Both the position numbers and the translations under genes were made by a program. Of a stretch of 64,000 nucleotides of DNA, positions 1 to 8,080 are shown in pieces. Source of the DNA: Lacrimispora amygdalina (GTDB lineage: Bacteria; Bacillota; Clostridia; Lachnospirales; Lachnospiraceae); the NCBI RefSeq assembly GCF_900205965.1, contig NZ_OAOF01000005.1, forward strand, positions 186,001 through 250,000, in the 5' to 3' direction. Positions within the stretch are counted from its first letter, which is position 1, and the number at the start of each line of letters is the position of its first letter. The notes beneath the pieces are model-generated. The model saw only the letters and a list, made by a program, of their open reading frames with translations. It had not been told where the DNA came from and ran no database searches.

Positions 1-75
1 CTTCCGATTACCGATTACCTAAAAGATGTAGTTAATAAATTTGAAAAGAACAGGATTATACCAACAAGAAAATAG
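1..75 (+). CDS. C-terminal end of an unidentified upstream gene (partial)
   Basis: The first 24 codons of the window read openly and end in a TAG stop at 73-75, 18 bases before the next start codon. The residues are mostly charged and helical (Asp, Lys, Glu, Asn), as in a C-terminal helix of a soluble protein. Too little is present to assign a family. The close spacing suggests it is transcribed with the redox cluster that follows. Confidence 0.5.
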   Translation, partial: LPITDYLKDVVNKFEKNRIIPTRK

Positions 76-93
76 AGAAGGAAGGATTTTATA

Positions 94-849
94 ATGGCAA
101 TTTCAGAATTTTCAAAAAAATATCATGAAAAAATGTTTCCTGGATATGCTTCAAAATTTTTGGTGACAGATCCGGAATTTATTGAACGGTTTGATAACTT
201 TGCATTTGATGAAGTCATTAACCAGGATGTTTTAGATGATCGGACAAGATTTATGGCTATACTGGCAGCCTTATTAGGATGTCATGGAATTGACGAATTC
301 AGAGCTATGCTTCCAGCCGCACTCAACTTTGGAGTGACTCCTGTAGAAGCAAAAGAGATTGTATACCAGTCAGTTGCATATTTAGGAATAGGAAGAGTGC
401 TTCCGTTCCTGCATGTTGTGAATGAGGTTCTGACGGATAGGGGAGTGAAACTTCCTTTGAAAGGTCAGTCAACTACTACAACAGAGAACCGTCTGGAAAA
501 AGGAATTCAGGCACAGGTTGACATATTTGGTGAAGGAATGAAAGAGTTTTACAAGTCCGGACCAGAAGAGTCAAGGCATATCAATTATTGGCTGGCAGAT
601 AATTGCTTTGGAGACTATTATACCAGAAGTGGGCTGGACTATAATCAACGCGAGATGATTACGTTTTGTTTTCTTACAGCTCAGGGGGGTTGTGAACCCC
701 AGCTTACAAGCCACGCAGCAGCAAATATGAAGATTGGTAATGATAAGGCATTTCTGATAAAAATCATATCTCAGTGCCTTCCGTATATTGGCTATCCACG
801 TTCCCTGAATGCACTTCGTTGCGTGAATGAGGCAGAGAAACAATTATAA
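94..849 (+). CDS. Carboxymuconolactone decarboxylase (CMD/AhpD-like) family protein
   Basis: This 251-residue soluble protein has two CMD-like helical repeats, roughly residues 45-110 and 150-235. The first contains the RTRFMAILAALLGCHGIDEF segment, corresponding to the conserved core of the family. CMD proteins range from protocatechuate-pathway decarboxylases to AhpD-like peroxidase helpers. The repeats here show no CxxC pair, so AhpD-type disulfide chemistry is unlikely, and the real substrate cannot be told. The start is supported by GAAGGAAGG about 10 bases upstream. The next gene encodes the small cupin that commonly accompanies this family, which supports the call. Confidence 0.85.
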   Translation: MAISEFSKKYHEKMFPGYASKFLVTDPEFIERFDNFAFDEVINQDVLDDRTRFMAILAALLGCHGIDEFRAMLPAALNFGVTPVEAKEIVYQSVAYLGIGRVLPFLHVVNEVLTDRGVKLPLKGQSTTTTENRLEKGIQAQVDIFGEGMKEFYKSGPEESRHINYWLADNCFGDYYTRSGLDYNQREMITFCFLTAQGGCEPQLTSHAAANMKIGNDKAFLIKIISQCLPYIGYPRSLNALRCVNEAEKQL

Positions 850-876
850 ATAAAAAATTTTATGGAGGAATGCAAA

Positions 877-1296
877 ATGAGTATCAATAATAAAGAATTA
901 AGCAATGGAGCAATTTTCCCTATCGGCGAACCTCTTCCAGAGATGTTTAGTAAATTTTTCGTTGGACAGGCATATTTGAATATGCTTACGACAGAAGGTG
1001 TAGGCATCGGTAATGTAACATTTGAGCCAGGATGCCGAAATAACTGGCATATCCATCACAAAGGGGGACAGATTCTTCTTGTTACTGGCGGCAGAGGCTA
1101 TTATCAGGCATGGGGAGAAGATGCAAGAGAACTGGTTCCTGGAGATGTGGTAAATATTCCGGCAGAAGTAAAACATTGGCATGGAGCTGCCCCAGACAGT
1201 TGGTTTGCTCATTTGGCTATTGAAGTACCAGCCGAAGGGACAAGTAATGAGTGGTTAGAAGAAGTTACTGATGATATTTATAATAATTTGAAATAA
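877..1296 (+). CDS. Cupin-domain protein (CMD-associated)
   Basis: A 139-residue single-domain cupin. The metal-binding motif 1 is visible as HIHHKGGQILLV, with His58 and His60 as likely ligands, followed by the glycine-rich turn. Motif 2 is PGDVVNIPAEVKHWHGA, which supplies a further histidine. I place the start at 877 because GGAGG at 864-868 is correctly spaced from it; the earlier in-frame ATG at 862 overlaps that ribosome site. It lies 27 bases after the CMD gene and probably shares its transcript. Cupins of this group are often annotated as quercetin-dioxygenase-like or decarboxylase-associated, but the substrate is unknown. Confidence 0.88.
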   Translation: MSINNKELSNGAIFPIGEPLPEMFSKFFVGQAYLNMLTTEGVGIGNVTFEPGCRNNWHIHHKGGQILLVTGGRGYYQAWGEDARELVPGDVVNIPAEVKHWHGAAPDSWFAHLAIEVPAEGTSNEWLEEVTDDIYNNLK

Positions 1297-1311
1297 TCAG
1301 GAGGTAGGATT

Positions 1312-2148
1312 ATGAAGACATGGCTTATTACAGGAGTAAGTAGTGGTTTTGGTCTGGAAATAACAAAGCAGCTTTTGAAAAGCGGAAATAAGGTCATTGG
1401 AACGGTAAGAGATATGAGTAAAGTTACTGATTTACTCGAACAATATCCGGATACATTTTTTGGAGAGCTATTAGATGTAACAGATGAGAAGGCAATACAG
1501 GAACTGGTTGCTCTTTCTTATATAAAACATGAGAAAATTGATGTAGTTGTCAGCAATGCAGGATATGGCTTGTTTGGAGCAGCAGAAGAGCTGTCAGATG
1601 ATGAAGTAAATCATATTATTGCGACAAATCTGACGGGATCCATTCAATTGATACGATCCGTTATTCCTTATATGCGTAAGCAAGGTGGAGGTAGAATTAT
1701 TCAAATTTCATCCTATGGCGGTCAGGTTGCGTTTCCAGGAAACTCCATGTATCATGCTACAAAATTTGGTATTGAAGGATTTTGTGAATCCGTAGCGCAG
1801 GAAGTCGCTGAATTTAATATCGGTGTTACAATTGTTGAACCGGGAGGTGCGCGTACGCAGTTCCGTTATGGAAGTGCAAAAGTTGCAAAACTGATGCCTG
1901 AGTACGATGGAAATCCAGCTCATAATTTCCTTAACATGCTTGATGCTTCCAAAGTATTGGCTCCGGGTGATCCTGAAAAAATAGCTGCCCGGATCATTGA
2001 AAGCGCAGAAAGGGAGCCGGCGCCTTTAAGAATGGTGCTTGGATCACAGGCTCTTATCAGTACAATTAATACACTGAAGGTGCGTTTAGAGGACTTTGAA
2101 TCGCAGACGGAATTAGCAGCTTCTACTGATTTCCCGGTTAAAGGATAA
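1312..2148 (+). CDS. Short-chain dehydrogenase/reductase (SDR)
   Basis: A 278-residue classical SDR with a Rossmann fold. The cofactor motif TGxxxGxG is at residues 7-14 (TGVSSGFG), the NAG motif (SNAGYG) follows near residue 82, Ser133/Ser134 provide the catalytic serine, and the YxxxK signature is Tyr147/Lys151 (YHATK). Such enzymes interconvert alcohols and carbonyls with NAD(P)H; the long C-terminal segment resembles the SDR5 group acting on diverse carbonyls. The start follows GGAGG at 1301-1305 closely. It sits 15 bases after the cupin gene, in the same operon. Confidence 0.92.
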   Translation: MKTWLITGVSSGFGLEITKQLLKSGNKVIGTVRDMSKVTDLLEQYPDTFFGELLDVTDEKAIQELVALSYIKHEKIDVVVSNAGYGLFGAAEELSDDEVNHIIATNLTGSIQLIRSVIPYMRKQGGGRIIQISSYGGQVAFPGNSMYHATKFGIEGFCESVAQEVAEFNIGVTIVEPGGARTQFRYGSAKVAKLMPEYDGNPAHNFLNMLDASKVLAPGDPEKIAARIIESAEREPAPLRMVLGSQALISTINTLKVRLEDFESQTELAASTDFPVKG

Positions 2149-2178
2149 ATTGGGAATGCGACTAGAGTTACCATAGAT

Positions 2179-2292
2179 ATGAATATTGATCTTTATAAGA
2201 TTTTATATTTGGGGGACATTGAAGAAGATATATTACCTCAAATGCAAGTGGAAGGAAGTAGGATACATGTGGTTGTTGAGGTGGATAGATAA
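2179..2292 (+). CDS. Possible 37-residue ORF or gene remnant
   Basis: An ATG at 2179 opens a 37-codon frame ending in TAA at 2290-2292, whose last base is the first base of the next gene's ATG (TAATG overlap). The same frame is open back to the SDR stop codon. The peptide is acidic and ends in alternating Val/His/Glu residues like a terminal beta-strand. There is no convincing ribosome site. It could be a translationally coupled small protein or the tail of a deleted gene; I cannot distinguish these. Confidence 0.25.
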   Translation: MNIDLYKILYLGDIEEDILPQMQVEGSRIHVVVEVDR

Positions 2293-2666
2293 TGGAATTG
2301 ACAGAAAAAGAACGATTAAAACAGTGTTATCTGGAGATGTATCGATGTATGGTAGACAAAGATACCAAGGGATTAGCAAAGATTCTTGACGGTTCTTTTG
2401 TATTAGTTCATATGACAGGAATGCGTCAGAACAAGAAAGAATTCTTATCATATATTTCGATGGGCAAGCTACGCTATTATGCTGCTCAGTTGGAGAATAT
2501 TTTTATCGAAGATGATATCCAGCCAATACTTGTAGGGCAGAGCAAGGTTGATGCTTCCGTATTTGTTGGTGGCAGCAGACATATTTGGTCATTACAGTTA
2601 ACAATGAAAATGATAAAGAACAATAATCAATGGTTAATTACAGAAGCAGTGGCTTCAACATATTGA
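2292..2666 (+). CDS. NTF2-like/SnoaL-type (DUF4440-like) protein
   Basis: A 124-residue protein with the layout of the NTF2-like superfamily. An N-terminal helix is followed by a region around DLDG-like FVLVHMTGMRQNKKEF, then several beta-strands ending in a conserved Trp (WLITEAVAS). These small cone-shaped domains bind or isomerise hydrophobic substrates and often ride in SDR operons. GAGGTGG at 2277-2283 is a good ribosome site for this ATG. The precise ligand is unknown. Confidence 0.75.
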   Translation: MELTEKERLKQCYLEMYRCMVDKDTKGLAKILDGSFVLVHMTGMRQNKKEFLSYISMGKLRYYAAQLENIFIEDDIQPILVGQSKVDASVFVGGSRHIWSLQLTMKMIKNNNQWLITEAVASTY

Positions 2667-2692
2667 TAGGATGTTATAAAATTATGCACAAA

Positions 2693-2706
2693 TGGAGTTA
2701 ACTCCA
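2693..2706. promoter_or_regulatory. Palindromic operator copy 1 (TGGAGTTAACTCCA)
   Basis: A perfect 14-bp palindrome in the gap between the NTF2-like gene and the aldo/keto reductase. It is identical to a second copy at 2768-2781. A TACAAT box at 2714-2719 lies just downstream, but no good -35 element is present, so it may be an auxiliary site. The half-sites match the CTTGGAGT-type consensus known for AdhR/NmlR members of the MerR family. Confidence 0.65.
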
Positions 2707-2761
2707 GCGTGTGTACAATAAATGAGAATTTCATAAAGTTATAAACAAAGTAAAAAAAAAC

Positions 2762-2792
2762 TTGCTTTGGAGTTAACTCCAAGTGATAGAGT
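2762..2792 (+). promoter_or_regulatory. MerR-type promoter with palindromic operator copy 2
   Basis: A TTGCTT -35 box (2762-2767) and a TAGAGT -10 box (2787-2792) are separated by 19 bases, the over-long spacer typical of MerR-activated promoters. The spacer is filled by the perfect palindrome TGGAGTTAACTCCA, flanked by CTT and AAG. This is where a MerR dimer would bind and untwist the DNA. The likely regulator is the MerR gene at 8921-9301 at the end of the same cluster. Transcription would enter the aldo/keto reductase and the genes after it. Confidence 0.7.
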
Positions 2793-2824
2793 TGTAGTAG
2801 AAAGAGATATTGGAGGTTTCTGCT

Positions 2825-3667
2825 ATGAATTATGTAACATTAAATAATGGAGTTAAAATGCCAATCTTAGGATATGGAGTATATCAGGTCACACCGGAAG
2901 AATGTGAAAGATGTGTACTTGATGCGATTAAAGCAGGGTACCGTTCCATTGATACGGCTCAGGCTTATCAGAACGAAGAAGGAGTTGGAAATGCAATTGA
3001 AAAATGTGGCATTCCGCGAGAAGAGCTGTTTATTACAACAAAGGTATGGATTTCTAACGCAGGTTACGAAAAAGCCAAGGCATCCATTGAAGAGTCGCTA
3101 AGAAAGCTGAAAACAGATTATATTGATTTACTGCTGATACACCAGCCTTTTGGAGATTATTATGGAACCTATCTTGCAATGGAAGAAGCTTATAAAGAGG
3201 GAAAAATCAAAGCCATTGGAGTGAGTAATTTCTATCCTGACAGACTAATCGATATCTGTCAGTTCACTGAGATTATCCCGGCAGTAAATCAGGTAGAGAC
3301 ACACCCATTTAACCAACAGACACAGGCTCATGAAATCATGGAAAAATACAAAGTACAACATGAGTCATGGGGACCATTTGCAGAAGGAAGGAAAGATATG
3401 TTTACCAATCCGGTAATTTCTGAAATTGCTGCAAAATATAACAAATCTGTTGCGCAGGTAATCTTAAGATATTTAATTGAAAATAATGTAGTGGTAATTC
3501 CAAAATCTACGCACAAAGAAAGAATGATTGAAAATTTCAGTGTATTTGATTTTGAATTAACGGAAGAGGAAAAAAAAGCAATTAAATCTCTGGACGAAGC
3601 AGAGAGTGCATTTTTCTCACACTATGATCCACAGACAGTAGAATTTTTAACAGGACTAGGCAAGTAA
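2825..3667 (+). CDS. Aldo/keto reductase
   Basis: A 280-residue soluble NADPH-dependent reductase of the AKR superfamily, close to the 2,5-diketo-gluconate reductase/methylglyoxal reductase type. The catalytic tetrad is complete: Asp43, Tyr48 (DTAQAY), Lys73 (TTKVW) and His106 (LLLIHQP). The cofactor-binding end contains IPKSTHKERM, the usual NADP-phosphate contact. I chose ATG 2825 because GGAGG at 2812-2816 fits it; the in-frame TTG at 2810 overlaps that site. It is the first gene after the MerR-type promoter, so it is likely the prime inducible gene. It probably reduces aldehydes such as methylglyoxal. Confidence 0.93.
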   Translation: MNYVTLNNGVKMPILGYGVYQVTPEECERCVLDAIKAGYRSIDTAQAYQNEEGVGNAIEKCGIPREELFITTKVWISNAGYEKAKASIEESLRKLKTDYIDLLLIHQPFGDYYGTYLAMEEAYKEGKIKAIGVSNFYPDRLIDICQFTEIIPAVNQVETHPFNQQTQAHEIMEKYKVQHESWGPFAEGRKDMFTNPVISEIAAKYNKSVAQVILRYLIENNVVVIPKSTHKERMIENFSVFDFELTEEEKKAIKSLDEAESAFFSHYDPQTVEFLTGLGK

Positions 3668-3689
3668 AATATATTGGAGGAGAATAGAA

Positions 3690-4193
3690 GTGGCAAAAGA
3701 ATTAATAGCTTATTTTTCTAGAAAAGGAAATAACTATGTAAATGGTTCAATCAAGAACCTGTCAGTTGGTAATACAGAAGTTGTAGCAAAAATGATTCAG
3801 GAGTTAACAGGAGGAGAGCTGTTTTACATTGAACCTGTCATAGAATATGATGCTGATTACGATACATGTACGAAGGAAGCACAAAGAGATTTAAGAGCAA
3901 ATGCCAGACCTGAGTTTAAGAATGCGCTGGATCATATTGATGAGTATGATACAATTTATCTCGGCTACCCAAATTACTGGGGAACTATGCCTATGCATGT
4001 ATGGACATTCCTTGAAAAATTTGACTTTACAGGCAAAACCATTAAACCATTATGTACTCACGAAGGAAGCGGTATGGGACATAGTGAAAGCGATATTAAA
4101 AAGTTATGTCCTGGAGCAAAGGTCGAGAAAGGACTTGCAATCCATGGCGGCAGTGTAGGAAGTGCAAAAAAAGCAATTGAAAAGTGGATATAA
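3690..4193 (+). CDS. Flavodoxin family protein
   Basis: A 167-residue flavodoxin-fold protein starting with GTG after GGAGGAG at 3676-3682. The N-terminal strand and loop (ELIAYFSRKGNNY) form the FMN phosphate site. The aromatic loop GYPNYWGTMPMHVWTF and the CTHEGSGMG segment are typical of the long-chain NAD(P)H-quinone-oxidoreductase-like flavodoxins of Clostridia. It is a cytoplasmic electron carrier or quinone reductase. It shares clear similarity with the lipoprotein flavodoxin at 8081-8836, indicating a duplicated function inside and outside the membrane. Confidence 0.9.
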   Translation: MAKELIAYFSRKGNNYVNGSIKNLSVGNTEVVAKMIQELTGGELFYIEPVIEYDADYDTCTKEAQRDLRANARPEFKNALDHIDEYDTIYLGYPNYWGTMPMHVWTFLEKFDFTGKTIKPLCTHEGSGMGHSESDIKKLCPGAKVEKGLAIHGGSVGSAKKAIEKWI

Positions 4194-4223
4194 GTTTTAT
4201 TTGAAAGAAGAGGTGGCTTGCAG

Positions 4224-4562
4224 ATGAAAGTTCTTTTAGTAAATGGCAGTCCGCATCAGCACGGGTGTACCTATACTGCTTTGTGTGAAATTGCTGATAC
4301 ATTGAAAATAGAAGGGATTGAGTCAGAGCAGATAAATAAATATTTCCTACATGCACAGATGCCGGTGATTCCATCGAGATACTGGAACATGGTTCATGGT
4401 GCCGCACCAGAACAAGTTCGTGAAGACAAAGAAGGTATGCAAATCATGAGAACTCTGGCAAGAAACATGGCATGGTTTCTAAATTGTAAAGAAATAGGAA
4501 TGAAACATGGTATTTCCTTTCCGTTACGCGAAGAACGCATTTCTACAAATTTTATTCGATAG
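4224..4562 (+). pseudogene. NADPH-dependent FMN reductase with an internal in-frame deletion
   Basis: The 112-residue frame begins with the FMN-reductase/flavodoxin-like start MKVLLVNGSPHQHGCTYTAL, giving the phosphate-binding loop. After about residue 40 it jumps straight to what is normally the C-terminal part of the family (SRYWNMVHGAAPEQV, then RNMAWFLNCKEIGMKHG). Full-length relatives are near 200 residues. The missing middle would hold the CxxCxxC-like region and the flavin-contacting core. The frame is kept, so a short protein may be made, but it is unlikely to bind FMN normally. The start is ATG 4224 after AAGAGGTGG. Confidence 0.75.
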
Positions 4563-4580
4563 TTATCAAGGGGGTTATTC

Positions 4581-5690
4581 ATGGAAAATATAAAAAAGAA
4601 TTTTGGCTTTGGATGTATGCGTTTGCCAATGATAGATAATGAAGTGGATTATGCTCAATTTTCAGCTATGATTGATATTTTCATGGAGAATGGATTTAAC
4701 TATTTTGACACAGCTCATGGATATATCGGTGGTAAAAGTGAAACTGCACTTAGAAATTGCCTGACAAAGCGTTATTCCCGTAAACAGTATATTTTAACGA
4801 ATAAACTATCTACCCACTTTTTTGAGAAACAGGAACAGATACGTCCGTTATTTGAGAGTCAGTTAGAAGCCTGCGGTGTAGATTATTTTGATATCTATTT
4901 GATGCATGCACAAAGTAAAGATATTTTTGCAAAGTTTAAAAGATGTGAAGCATACGAAACTGCACTGGAACTGAAAGAAGAAGGGAAAATCAGACATTTC
5001 GGCATCTCATTTCATGACAAGGCTTCTGTTTTGGAAGAAATCCTGACGGAGTATCCCCAGATTGAAGTCGTTCAGATTCAATTCAATTATGTAGATTATG
5101 AAGATCCGGCTGTTGAAAGCAGAAAGTGCTATGATGTCTGTCGCAAATATGGGAAACCGGTTATCGTTATGGAGCCAACGAAGGGCGGTAATCTTGTCAA
5201 TCTTCCAGATGATGCAAAAGTGATATTAGATTCGCTTCATGGTGGAAGTACAGCTAGTTATGCAATTCGTTTTGCTGCTGGTTTTGAGGGAATTATGATG
5301 GTACTTTCAGGAATGAGCAATATGGAGCATATGGAGGATAACATCAGTTACATGAAAGACTTCCATCCACTGTCTGAAACAGAATTAGAGGCAGTAAACA
5401 AGGTATGCGAAGTGTTCAAGGCTCAGAATCTGATTCCCTGTACAGCATGCCGTTATTGTACCGATGACTGTCCTAAGAAGATTGCTATTCCTGATTTATT
5501 TGCCTGCCTGAATGCGAAAAAGGTATTTCATAATTGGAATACTGACTACTATTATCATAATGTACATACTGTACAAAATGGAAAAGCCAGTGAATGTATT
5601 AAGTGCGGTAAGTGCGAGCATGTTTGTCCTCAACATTTGAAAATTCGTGATTTGCTGGTTACTGTAGCAGAAGAATTTGAAAAAAGATAA
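4581..5690 (+). CDS. Aldo/keto reductase fused to a 2x[4Fe-4S] ferredoxin domain
   Basis: A 369-residue protein with an N-terminal AKR barrel (residues 1-270) that retains the tetrad Asp43, Tyr48, Lys75 and His109. The C-terminal region has two iron-sulfur cysteine clusters: CTACRYCTDDCP near residue 285 and CIKCGKCEHVCP near residue 340. The fusion is common in anaerobic Firmicutes, where the ferredoxin part is thought to feed electrons to or from the reductase. The start follows AAGGGGG at 4569-4575. It is 18 bases after the FMN-reductase remnant, in the same operon. Confidence 0.92.
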   Translation: MENIKKNFGFGCMRLPMIDNEVDYAQFSAMIDIFMENGFNYFDTAHGYIGGKSETALRNCLTKRYSRKQYILTNKLSTHFFEKQEQIRPLFESQLEACGVDYFDIYLMHAQSKDIFAKFKRCEAYETALELKEEGKIRHFGISFHDKASVLEEILTEYPQIEVVQIQFNYVDYEDPAVESRKCYDVCRKYGKPVIVMEPTKGGNLVNLPDDAKVILDSLHGGSTASYAIRFAAGFEGIMMVLSGMSNMEHMEDNISYMKDFHPLSETELEAVNKVCEVFKAQNLIPCTACRYCTDDCPKKIAIPDLFACLNAKKVFHNWNTDYYYHNVHTVQNGKASECIKCGKCEHVCPQHLKIRDLLVTVAEEFEKR

Positions 5691-5721
5691 ATTGTGATGT
5701 AAGAAGTTTGGAGGATATATG

Positions 5722-6837
5722 ATGGAATACAGAAAGCTTCCGCGCGGAGAAGAGAATGAAGTATTCAGCACTCTTGGTCTTGGTATGGGAGGAATTCAAA
5801 AATGCAGTGAAGACGAAATAGAAAGGGTTATCCGTAAAGCAATCGATCATAGAATTAATTTTTTTGATCTCTGTGCCGGAGGCAGAAATGTATATGCTCC
5901 TTTTGGCCGTGCAATAGCAGGACAGCGCGATAAATTGTTTTTGCAGCTTCACTTTGGAGCTGTATATAATTCCCAAGGAGATTACGGATGGTCAAGGAAT
6001 TTAAAGCAAATTAAAGATACCTTTCAATGGGAGCTTGAAAGTCTTGGAACCCATTATACCGATTTTGGTTTCCTGCATTGTGTTGATGCAGATAACGACC
6101 TGAATGAATTGATTACTTCTGGAGTTCTGGATTATCTGAAGGAATTAAAAGCAGAAGGAAAGGTTCGTCATATAGGGTTTTCTTCGCACACACCTGCTGT
6201 TGCCAACAGAATTATTGATACCGGCTTGGTTGACATGATGATGTTCAGCATCAATCCTGCTTATGATTTTGAAAAAGGCGATGAGTATGGAATTGGTTCT
6301 ATCTCTGAACGAGCACAGTTATTTCAAAGATGTGAGCGGGACGGGGTAGGAATTTCTGTCATGAAACCCTTTCACGGAGGACAGCTTCTGGATGAAAAAT
6401 CCTCCCCTTTCGGAAAATCTTTGACAAGATATCAATGTATAAAATACGCTCTTGATCGTCCGGGCGTATTGACGGTTGTTCCGGGAGTCCGAAACCTGAT
6501 AGATTTAGAACAACTGCTTGGATTTTCTGAGGCACCTGCTTCGGATATGGATTATTCGGCTGTTGGTGGTTTTATTGAGATCATTGACACTGGAAACTGT
6601 GTATACTGTAATCACTGTCAGCCGTGCCCAGCGAAAATCGATATAGGGTTGATTAATAAATATTACGATTTGTCTCTTGCCGGAGACAAAATGGCAGCAA
6701 ATCATTATGAAAAATTAAATATCAAGGCGGATGCCTGCTTAGAATGCGGTCATTGCGACAGCCGCTGTCCGTTTCATGTAACTCAAAGTGCACGGATGAA
6801 AGAAATTGCAGAGTATTTTAAAATCTATAATCATTAA
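5722..6837 (+). CDS. Aldo/keto reductase-like protein with 2x[4Fe-4S] domain, catalytic Lys replaced
   Basis: A 371-residue AKR-ferredoxin fusion. The barrel has the Asp in FFDLCAGGRN, a Tyr shortly after, and the active-site His (FGFLHCVD). The strand that normally ends in the catalytic lysine reads LFLQLHFGA, so a histidine stands at or beside the lysine position. Two cysteine clusters, CVYCNHCQPCP and CLECGHCDSRCP, close the protein. ATG 5722 fits GGAGG at 5710-5714 better than ATG 5719. It may be a reductase with altered chemistry rather than a classical AKR. It directly follows the other fusion, so the two may work as a pair. Confidence 0.85.
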   Translation: MEYRKLPRGEENEVFSTLGLGMGGIQKCSEDEIERVIRKAIDHRINFFDLCAGGRNVYAPFGRAIAGQRDKLFLQLHFGAVYNSQGDYGWSRNLKQIKDTFQWELESLGTHYTDFGFLHCVDADNDLNELITSGVLDYLKELKAEGKVRHIGFSSHTPAVANRIIDTGLVDMMMFSINPAYDFEKGDEYGIGSISERAQLFQRCERDGVGISVMKPFHGGQLLDEKSSPFGKSLTRYQCIKYALDRPGVLTVVPGVRNLIDLEQLLGFSEAPASDMDYSAVGGFIEIIDTGNCVYCNHCQPCPAKIDIGLINKYYDLSLAGDKMAANHYEKLNIKADACLECGHCDSRCPFHVTQSARMKEIAEYFKIYNH

Positions 6838-6858
6838 TGTAGAAAAGGAGACAAAGTA

Positions 6859-8028
6859 ATGAATAATTTTATTTATGATATACCGACAAGAGTATACTTT
6901 GGAGAAAATCAGTTAGGGCATCTTGGAGAGGAACTGAGTAATTATGGGACAAGAGTTCTTCTCACTTATGGTGGAGGATCTATTAAAAAAACAGGACTTT
7001 ATGACAAAATAGTTGCAGAAATTAAAAATGCAGGATTAGAACTTTTTGAATTATCTGGGATCGAACCAAATCCAAGGGTTTCATCCGTAAATGCAGGTGC
7101 AGAAATCTGCAAGAAAGAAAACATTGATGTGTTACTTGCAGTAGGTGGTGGTTCTGTTATAGATTGTACGAAGTTTATTGGTGCAGCCGCTTTTTATGAC
7201 GGAGATGCATGGGATATTCTTATGCAGAAAGTTTCAGTTGAAAAATGTCTTCCAATTATTGATATCTTAACTCTGGCAGCAACAGGTTCTGAAATGGATT
7301 GTGGCGGAGTAATCAGCAATCCGGAAACAAAGGATAAGATTGGATTGTTGTTCCCGGTTATGCAGCCAAAGGTATCTTTTCTTGATCCAACCAGTACTTA
7401 TACAGTTAATAAATATCAGACAGCATGCGGTGCAGCAGATATGTTGAATCATATCATGGAAGTCTACTTTAATATGAATCAGGATCTGTATATGCTTGAT
7501 ACAGTCATGGAAGGACTGATGAAGACAATCATCAAGTATGCTCCAATTGCAATGAAAGAACCAGAAAACTATGAAGCAAGAGCAAATCTTATGTGGACAT
7601 CTTCCTGGGCAATCAATGGTTTTGTCAATGGGGGAAAAAGACAGGCATGGAGCTGCCATCCTATGGAGCATGAAATTTCTGCATACTATGATATTACTCA
7701 TGGCCTTGGTTTAGCAATTCTTACTCCTCGCTGGCTGGAATACACATTAGATGAAACAACTGTTTCCAAGTTCTATCAGTTCGGATGTAATGTGTTTGGC
7801 ATAGATGCATCACTTCCACAGATGGAAGTTGCGAAGAAGAGTATCAAAATGGTGAAGGAATTTTTATTCCAGACATTGGAACTTCAGAGTACATTTACCG
7901 AGATTGGAATTGATGACAGTAACTTTGAAATTATGGCTAAAAAAGCAGTTGCAAGTGGTGGTCTTGGCTTTGCATTTAAACCATTAAATGAAGAAGATGT
8001 AATAAACATTTTTAAGATGTGCATATAA
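6859..8028 (+). CDS. Iron-containing alcohol dehydrogenase
   Basis: A 389-residue group III Fe-dependent dehydrogenase of the butanol dehydrogenase/YqhD type. The nucleotide-binding GGGS motifs are at TYGGGSIKKTG and AVGGGSVIDCTK. The four metal ligands are visible: Asp194, His198 (ADMLNH), His267 (CHPMEHE) and His281 (DITHG). It reduces aldehydes to alcohols with NAD(P)H in the cytoplasm. It follows the AKR pair by 21 bases with AAAAGGAG upstream and closes this run of the operon before a hairpin at 8035. Confidence 0.94.
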   Translation: MNNFIYDIPTRVYFGENQLGHLGEELSNYGTRVLLTYGGGSIKKTGLYDKIVAEIKNAGLELFELSGIEPNPRVSSVNAGAEICKKENIDVLLAVGGGSVIDCTKFIGAAAFYDGDAWDILMQKVSVEKCLPIIDILTLAATGSEMDCGGVISNPETKDKIGLLFPVMQPKVSFLDPTSTYTVNKYQTACGAADMLNHIMEVYFNMNQDLYMLDTVMEGLMKTIIKYAPIAMKEPENYEARANLMWTSSWAINGFVNGGKRQAWSCHPMEHEISAYYDITHGLGLAILTPRWLEYTLDETTVSKFYQFGCNVFGIDASLPQMEVAKKSIKMVKEFLFQTLELQSTFTEIGIDDSNFEIMAKKAVASGGLGFAFKPLNEEDVINIFKMCI

Positions 8029-8034
8029 GAATAA

Positions 8035-8061
8035 AAGGGGACAGGCGCAATCTGCCCCCTT
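8035..8061 (+). terminator. Hairpin after the alcohol dehydrogenase gene
   Basis: AAGGGGACAG (8035-8044) can pair with CTGCCCCCTT (8052-8061) with one mismatch, closing a 7-base loop, and is followed by a TATTAAAAA stretch. The downstream run is weak in T, so this may be a partial terminator or an mRNA-stabilising hairpin between the dehydrogenase and the lipoprotein gene. Confidence 0.5.
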
Positions 8062-8080
8062 ATTAAAAAGGAAGGTGACT

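Noticed and set aside
2186..2389. 67-codon plus-strand frame before the NTF2-like gene
   Set aside because: It overlaps the better-supported NTF2-like start and its composition is not protein-like.
8029..8080. Possible riboswitch between the dehydrogenase and lipoprotein genes
   Set aside because: The gap is only about 50 bases with one hairpin, too short for any known riboswitch.
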